From assembly GCA_002413455.1 (NCBI GenBank), contig DHXA01000131.1, forward strand, positions 1 through 48,145: 48,145 nucleotides of DNA, in the 5' to 3' direction. Below, piece after piece: positions 43,529 through 48,145 of the stretch (the first letter of the stretch is position 1; every line of letters starts with the position of its first letter). The position numbers and the translations under genes are program-made. This DNA comes from Rhodanobacter sp. UBA5168 (GTDB lineage Bacteria; Pseudomonadota; Gammaproteobacteria; Xanthomonadales; Rhodanobacteraceae). The notes beneath the pieces are model-generated. The model ran no database searches, was not told where the DNA came from, and saw only the letters and a program-made list of their open reading frames with translations.

Positions 43529-44521
43529 GTGAAAATCACCAACAGGACGATCTGGCTGCTGGCTTCCGCGATGGTGTCGGTGCACGCGGCAGCCGCCGTT
43601 TCTCATGTGCTGCCGGAAGTGCTGACACCCGAGTCGGTCAATGGGATCGAACCGAGCACGCCGCTGAGGGCTGGCGACAAGGGTCCGGCCGTGTTGCGTG
43701 CGCAGATCCTGCTGGACCGCGCGCGATTTTCACCGGGCGAGATCGATAGCACTTACGGATCCAACCTGCATCGGGCCATTGCGGGCTTCCAGGCCAGCCA
43801 AGGCCTGGAGGTCAATGGCACCCTGGATGCGCCGACCTGGGCCGCACTGGACAGCGACAGCGCGCCGGCCCTGATCGGCGTGACCTTGAGCGCCGAGGAT
43901 GTGGCCGGTCCGTTCCAGCCGCTGCCATCGGGCATGCCGGCGCAGGCGAAGCTCGACGCGCTGGGCTATGTCTCGTCGCTGGAGGCGTTGGGCGAGCGGT
44001 TTCACGCCAGCCCGGCCCTGCTCAGCCAGCTCAACCCGGGCAGGGACTTTGGTCGCGCCGGCGAACAGCTGGTGGTGCCGGACGTGCAGGCAAGCACGCC
44101 GATGCCGGTGGTGGCGAAAGTGGTGGTCGACAAGTCCGAGTCCACCGTGTCGTTGCTGGATGAGGCCGGCAAGGTGGTGGCGCAATACCCGGCTTCCACC
44201 GGCAGCGAACACGATCCGTTGCCGCTCGGCGACTGGAAGATCAAGGGGGTGGGCAAGCACCCGGTATTCCACTACAACCCCAAGCTGTTCTGGGATGCCA
44301 GGGCAAAGGATGCCAAGGCCACCCTCGCCGCCGGCCCGAACAACCCGGTCGGGGTGGTGTGGGTCGATCTTTCCAAGGATCACTACGGCATCCATGGCAC
44401 GCCGGAACCGTCGAAGATCGGCAAGACCCAGTCGCACGGCTGTATCCGCATGACCAACTGGAGCGCGCAGGAAGTCTCCGAAGCGGTGAAGCCCGGCATG
44501 ATCGCCACATTGCAGGAGTGA
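43529..44521 (+). CDS. Periplasmic L,D-transpeptidase with peptidoglycan-binding domain (YkuD)
   Basis: 330 residues. A signal peptide (TIWLLASAMVSVHAAAA) is followed by a PG_binding_1 domain (LRAGDKGPAVLRAQILLD, ALIHRA-like NLHRAIAGFQASQGLEVNG) at about 40-110. A LysM-like stretch comes next (LGERFHASPALLSQLNPGRD), then the YkuD domain, with IHGTPEPSKIGKTQSHGCIR placing the catalytic His and Cys305. It makes 3-3 peptidoglycan cross-links or attaches proteins to the wall. GTG at 43529 has GGGAG 8 bases before it; ATGs at 43499 and 43514 are also in frame. It is first of a cell-wall set, 2 bases before the M23 gene. Confidence 0.92.
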   Translation: MKITNRTIWLLASAMVSVHAAAAVSHVLPEVLTPESVNGIEPSTPLRAGDKGPAVLRAQILLDRARFSPGEIDSTYGSNLHRAIAGFQASQGLEVNGTLDAPTWAALDSDSAPALIGVTLSAEDVAGPFQPLPSGMPAQAKLDALGYVSSLEALGERFHASPALLSQLNPGRDFGRAGEQLVVPDVQASTPMPVVAKVVVDKSESTVSLLDEAGKVVAQYPASTGSEHDPLPLGDWKIKGVGKHPVFHYNPKLFWDARAKDAKATLAAGPNNPVGVVWVDLSKDHYGIHGTPEPSKIGKTQSHGCIRMTNWSAQEVSEAVKPGMIATLQE

Positions 44522-44523
44522 GC

Positions 44524-45270
44524 ATGCGCTGGATTCTTGTTTTCCTGTTGGGTGCGGCATGCGGTGGCGCGGCGATGTTCCATCTGTACGGGCGCTGGTC
44601 CGCGCCGCTGCATGGACAAGGTGCCTGGCTCAGTGAATGGCATGCGACCACGGTAGAGCGTCCGGCATCGGCGACATCGCTGAGCCAAGGGGCCTTACCT
44701 GTGCAGGCGACGGACCTGCCCGCAGCGGCCGACCCGATGACGGCCGCCACATTGCCCGAAGCGGCGCTTGCGGCATCCGTCGCCACCCCGGCGGCGGCTG
44801 CTTTGATCGACCCGACCAAGCTGGCCCCGTCGGCGGTGAACGGGTTGTTGATACCGGTTGCCGGCGTGAAGTCCGGCGATCTGGTGGATACGTTTACCCA
44901 GGCTCGCGGCGCGGGCCGCGTACATGATGCGATCGACATCATGGCGGCGCGCGGTACGCCGGTGGTCGCCGTGAACGATGGCCATGTGGTCAAGCTGTTT
45001 ACCAGCAAGCCGGGCGGACTTACGGTGTACCAGTTCGATCCGCACGATCAGGTCATCTACTACTACGCCCACCTGGACAGCTACGCGCCGGGGCTGGCCG
45101 AGGGCCGGATCCTGCATCGGGGCGACCCGATCGGCTTCGTCGGCAGTACCGGTGACGCCAGCGCCGATGCGCCGCATCTGCACTTCGAGATCGAGATCCT
45201 CGGCCCGGAAAAACAGTGGTGGCACGCCACGTCGATCAATCCCTACGGGCGATTCGAAAATCGGCTGTAA
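44524..45270 (+). CDS. M23-family metallopeptidase (LytM-like)
   Basis: 248 residues. An uncleaved signal anchor (MRWILVFLLGAACGGAAMF) is followed by a proline/alanine linker. The M23 domain begins at LVDTFTQARGAGRVHDAIDI, with metal ligands in HDAID and PHLHFEIE, and VIYYYAHLDSYAPGLAEGRI between. All active-site histidines are present, so it should be an active peptidoglycan endopeptidase facing the periplasm. It starts 2 bases after the L,D-transpeptidase stop, forming a two-gene cutting-and-joining unit. Confidence 0.92.
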   Translation: MRWILVFLLGAACGGAAMFHLYGRWSAPLHGQGAWLSEWHATTVERPASATSLSQGALPVQATDLPAAADPMTAATLPEAALAASVATPAAAALIDPTKLAPSAVNGLLIPVAGVKSGDLVDTFTQARGAGRVHDAIDIMAARGTPVVAVNDGHVVKLFTSKPGGLTVYQFDPHDQVIYYYAHLDSYAPGLAEGRILHRGDPIGFVGSTGDASADAPHLHFEIEILGPEKQWWHATSINPYGRFENRL

Positions 45271-45340
45271 GGCGGACGGCGGGTCGCGTTTTTGCCCCAG
45301 TCCAACAACTCGTTCAGCAATCCCCGTTAGACTCGCCCCC

Positions 45341-46135
45341 ATGCCAGGCAAACATCTCGCGCCCCGGCTGCTGCTGGCCGCCATCGTGTCAGCTTCCAGC
45401 CTCGCGATCGCGGCGACCTCGCCGGGGTCGCCGCCGCATGCGTCACGGCCCGCCGGAGGATCATCGCGGGAAGGTGCGCTTTCGCATTTGCCGCCACCGC
45501 TACGACTTGCCGAACTGGCGCCCGCAGCCGATCCGCAGGTGCTCGCGCTGGCGCTCTCCGCCGTGCGTTGCGCACAGGCCGAGGGCACCGGCACGACCGC
45601 GCGGCGGCTGGCGGTGATCGACTACAGCCGCTCATCGCTGCAGCCACGCTTGTGGGTGTTCGACCTGGCCAGCCACAAGCTGCTGTACCACGAGCTGGTA
45701 GCGCATGGTCGCGGTTCCGGTGGCGACACACCCACGCACTTCTCCAACGAAGACGGCAGCCATGCTTCCAGCCTCGGCCTGTTCGTCACCCGTGACACCT
45801 ATTCCGGCCACAATGGCTATTCGCTGCGCATGGACGGGTTGGAGCGGGGAATCAACGACGACGCCATGGCGCGTGCCATCGTGATGCACGGCGCTCCCTA
45901 CGTGAATGCCGACAGCGGCCGTCAGATGGGCCGGCTGGGCCGCAGCTGGGGTTGCCCGGCACTGCGCAGCGCGGTGGCCAAGCCGATCATCGACGTGATG
46001 AAGGACGGCCAGTTCGTGTTCTCGTACTATCCCGATCAGGCCTGGCTTGCCCATTCGGCGCTGCTGCATTGTGCGGCGTCGCGCACAGCGCGCACGGCGC
46101 GCACCGGAACCGGGGGGAATCCCGACGCGTCCTGA
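45341..46135 (+). CDS. Murein L,D-transpeptidase catalytic-domain family protein (YkuD_2)
   Basis: 264 residues. A signal peptide (LLLAAIVSASSLAIAAT) is followed by the YkuD_2 domain: RLAVIDYSRSSLQPRLWVFD, HFSNEDGSHASSLGLFVTRD, YSGHNGYSLRMDGLERGIND, VMHGAPYVNADSG and the catalytic GRSWGCPALRSAVAKPIID. It is probably a second periplasmic L,D-transpeptidase of a different subfamily from its neighbour. The 71-base gap to the M23 gene keeps it in the same direction and perhaps the same transcript. ATG at 45341 is the only good start. Confidence 0.9.
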   Translation: MPGKHLAPRLLLAAIVSASSLAIAATSPGSPPHASRPAGGSSREGALSHLPPPLRLAELAPAADPQVLALALSAVRCAQAEGTGTTARRLAVIDYSRSSLQPRLWVFDLASHKLLYHELVAHGRGSGGDTPTHFSNEDGSHASSLGLFVTRDTYSGHNGYSLRMDGLERGINDDAMARAIVMHGAPYVNADSGRQMGRLGRSWGCPALRSAVAKPIIDVMKDGQFVFSYYPDQAWLAHSALLHCAASRTARTARTGTGGNPDAS

Positions 46136-46377
46136 TGTTCGCTGACCCGGACCGCGGCAGGGCTCGCGCTGCCTTCTTGTGCGTCGTCGTTTTCCGGCTG
46201 GCCCGCAGTATCGCGGCAGCCGGGCGATGGGTGCCGGATCGCGCGGCACGCCGGCTCGGTCCGGCATCCGGGCTTGGCTTCAGCCGTGTTACCTTGACGG
46301 CGATGTCAGCCCGAAAGTCCCGCTTGCGCATGGTGGAAACGACACGCTGATCCTGACTTTCGGATCTGACTACCGGA

Positions 46378-47559
46378 ATGGGCATGCACTTCGACCTTTT
46401 TACGCTGGGCGTCATCGGCGCGGCCATTGGCATCGCCATCTCGATGAGCTTCACCTTGCTCGGGCTGGTGCTGCGTGGCCTGCCGGCGTTGCGTATCTGG
46501 GCCACCGCGTTCTGGGTACTGACTGTTGCTGCGCTGGCGCAAGGCCTGAACGAAAACGGCAGCATGCTTTCGACGATCGCGGGCGGTGGCCTGATCGCGG
46601 TCGCCAATGCGTTGATGCTGATGGGTATCGCCATCCACCTGCGCTATCCGCTGCGCTGGCGCTGGCCAATGGCGGTGGTAGGCCTGTTCGTTGCCAATCA
46701 GGTCAGTGTGTACCTGTCGCCTCCATCGCAGACCGTATCGGCGTTGATGTTCGGTGCATACAGCGTGGTATGGGATGTGTGGATGATCTGGGTGCTGCTG
46801 TGGCGCTCGCCGCGGGACATGCGCAACACCTGCGGTTTCACCGCCCTGATTTTCGCCATCGACGCGGTCTTCTATCTGCTGCGTTCGGTGATCGTGCTGT
46901 TTCCGGAGCTGCTCGCGCGTACGCCGCTCGACGACCTGCTCACCACCTGGAACTACCTGTTCGGCATCCTTTCGTCGTTCCTGCTGAGCACCGGATTCAC
47001 CCTGATGCTGGCTGAGCGGCTGACCCTGGATCTGCGCCGGCTGGCGCGCACCGACGGACTCACCGGCCTGCTCAATCGCAGCGCGGTGATCGAGGCGGGC
47101 GTACGCCTGGTCGAAGCCTGTCACGCGCGCGGCCATGCCTGCTGCGCACTGATGTTCGACCTGGATAATTTCAAGACGATCAACGACAGCTGGGGCCATG
47201 CCGCCGGCGACGCGGTGCTCAACCATTTCGTCGATGTGATCCGTGGCATGGGCCTGGCCCACGACACCTTGTTCGCCCGCTACGGCGGTGAGGAGTTTGT
47301 GCTGGTATTGCCCGCGATCGATCCGGTGCGCGCTGGCGCATTGGCCGAACGCATGCGTGCCGCGGTAGCGGCAAGGCCGACCTTGTTCGAAGGGCGCACC
47401 ATCAATATCACCACCAGCGTAGGCGGAGCTGCCGCGGCCGACGCGAATTTCGAGCACCTGGTCAGTGCCGCCGACGTCGCGCTGTATCGCGCCAAGAACC
47501 TGGGGCGCAATCAGGTGGCATGGAATCGGGGCGAGGTGGCGGCAGCCACGGGCGCCTGA
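46378..47559 (+). CDS. Membrane sensor diguanylate cyclase
   Basis: 393 residues. About six hydrophobic helices fill residues 5-220 (LFTLGVIGAAIGIAISMSFT, IWATAFWVLTVAALAQGL, GGGLIAVANALMLMGIAIHL and others). A GGDEF domain follows. The active site is GGEEF (303-307). At the I-site position the sequence is AHDT, not RxxD, so feedback inhibition is probably absent. The membrane domain resembles MASE-like integral sensors, but I cannot name the class. A second ATG at 46384 is close by. The gene lies between the cell-wall enzymes and the D-amino-acid permease. Confidence 0.9.
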   Translation: MGMHFDLFTLGVIGAAIGIAISMSFTLLGLVLRGLPALRIWATAFWVLTVAALAQGLNENGSMLSTIAGGGLIAVANALMLMGIAIHLRYPLRWRWPMAVVGLFVANQVSVYLSPPSQTVSALMFGAYSVVWDVWMIWVLLWRSPRDMRNTCGFTALIFAIDAVFYLLRSVIVLFPELLARTPLDDLLTTWNYLFGILSSFLLSTGFTLMLAERLTLDLRRLARTDGLTGLLNRSAVIEAGVRLVEACHARGHACCALMFDLDNFKTINDSWGHAAGDAVLNHFVDVIRGMGLAHDTLFARYGGEEFVLVLPAIDPVRAGALAERMRAAVAARPTLFEGRTINITTSVGGAAAADANFEHLVSAADVALYRAKNLGRNQVAWNRGEVAAATGA

Positions 47560-47626
47560 CGAAAACTTCACGCACGCCCCGGTTCTCGCGTATGTTTGCG
47601 CATTCCGAAAGCCAAAGGCGCGCACC

Positions 47627-48145
47627 ATGACCGCATCGCTGGATCATCCCGATCACCTCAGGCGGAGCCTGTCGAACCGGCACCTGCAACTGATCGCCAT
47701 CGGCGGGGCCATCGGTACCGGCCTGTTCATGGGCTCGGGCAAGACGATCAGTCTGGCGGGACCGTCGATCGTGCTGGTCTACCTGATCATCGGCGTGATG
47801 CTGTTCTTCGTGATGCGGGCGATGGGCGAGCTGTTGCTGTCGAACCTCGACTACAAGTCGTTCATCGATTTCTCGACCGATCTGCTCGGGCCATGGGCAG
47901 GGTTCTTCTGCGGGTGGACCTACTGGTTCTGCTGGATCATCACCGCGATCGCCGACGTGATAGCGATCGCGTCCTACGCCCAGTACTGGTTTCCCGGGCT
48001 GGCGCCGTGGATCCCGGCGGTGCTGTGCGTGCTGCTGTTGCTCACCCTGAATCTGGCGACGGTCAAGCTGTTCGGCGAGATGGAGTTCTGGTTTGCGCTG
48101 ATCAAGATCATCGCGATCTGCGCGCTGATCGTGACCGGTTTCGCC
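47627..48145 (+). CDS. cycA: D-serine/D-alanine/glycine permease, N-terminal part
   Basis: The first 173 residues, cut by the right edge. It follows E. coli CycA closely as I remember it: NRHLQLIAIGGAIGTGLFMG, KTISLAGPSIVLVYLIIGVM, FFVMRAMGELLLSNLDYKSF and LLGPWAGFFCGWTYWFCWII. It is an APC-family symporter bringing D-alanine, D-serine and glycine into the cell. Its place near the L,D-transpeptidases, which release D-alanine from stem peptides, suggests D-Ala recycling; that link is inference. Confidence 0.87.
   Translation, partial: MTASLDHPDHLRRSLSNRHLQLIAIGGAIGTGLFMGSGKTISLAGPSIVLVYLIIGVMLFFVMRAMGELLLSNLDYKSFIDFSTDLLGPWAGFFCGWTYWFCWIITAIADVIAIASYAQYWFPGLAPWIPAVLCVLLLLTLNLATVKLFGEMEFWFALIKIIAICALIVTGFA

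Noticed and set aside
1..48145. CRISPR arrays, tRNA, rRNA, IS elements, prophage genes
   Set aside because: No regularly spaced repeats, no tRNA cloverleaf or CCA-ended acceptor pattern, no transposase or integrase frame was seen.

Overview
The window is high-GC DNA with dense, mostly short-spaced genes, LysR, AraC and MarR regulators, an OprB-type porin, a mercuric-reductase-like flavoprotein, four diguanylate cyclases and a perfect CRP/Clp-type operator. Gene content and protein style suggest a gammaproteobacterium of the Xanthomonadales/Lysobacterales, most likely Rhodanobacteraceae (Rhodanobacter, Dyella or Frateuria type). This is an inference from protein resemblance; there is no rRNA in the window to confirm it.

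Layout. 1-1549: the end of a DGPF/YCII protein and its ECF42-type sigma factor. 1626-9757: a small membrane-anchored methyltransferase, a blue-light LOV-GGDEF protein, a beta-propeller/Y_Y_Y/GGDEF sensor, a secreted M61 aminopeptidase and a periplasmic peroxiredoxin. 10058-12332: an MFS exporter divergent from a LysR regulator, with two tandem operator-like repeats between them. 12403-15359 (minus strand): a three-gene unit of a borosin-type alpha-N-methyltransferase, a 96-residue separate precursor peptide, and a TPR-GGDEF membrane protein. This is the most interesting locus. 15437-17053: a scarred region with an XRE remnant, a C-terminal protein remnant, a cobalamin-riboswitch-like relic and a DUF3995 remnant. 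They surround an intact MarR-GNAT fusion whose promoter, palindromic operator and start codon overlap.

17238-20216: a methyltransferase, then DUF4126 coupled to a pyridine nucleotide-disulfide oxidoreductase. 20272-26393 (minus strand): an aromatic-acid catabolic cluster. In transcription order it holds a CHA aldolase, an amidohydrolase, a dihydroxyphthalate-decarboxylase-like protein, a DctA symporter, an OprB porin and a GalB hydratase. It diverges from a LysR protein with two helix-turn-helix domains. It fits the lower gallate/protocatechuate 4,5-cleavage route ending in pyruvate and oxaloacetate, but no ring-cleavage dioxygenase is in the window. 27840-30908: an AraC regulator, a Tat-exported alpha/beta hydrolase and a secreted VOC protein.

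31442-36881: a possible conflict or stress-signalling island with an unrecognised 331-residue protein, a SLOG-like four-TM protein, a 48-residue acidic Pro-rich peptide and a TIR-TM-TPR protein. A perfect TGTGA-N6-TCACA site lies upstream of the TIR gene. 37235-42849: GST, FUSC transporter, 2'-5' RNA ligase-like protein, MFS and DUF899 genes, plus a REP-like inverted repeat. 43056-48145: a DGPF gene with a stop at codon 2, three peptidoglycan enzymes (YkuD, M23, YkuD_2), a membrane GGDEF protein and the start of a CycA-type D-Ala/D-Ser/Gly permease.

Two themes run through the window. One is c-di-GMP signalling, with four GGEEF cyclases fed by light, periplasmic, TPR and membrane sensors. The other is cell-envelope work. 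I see no tRNA, rRNA, CRISPR array, IS element or phage gene.
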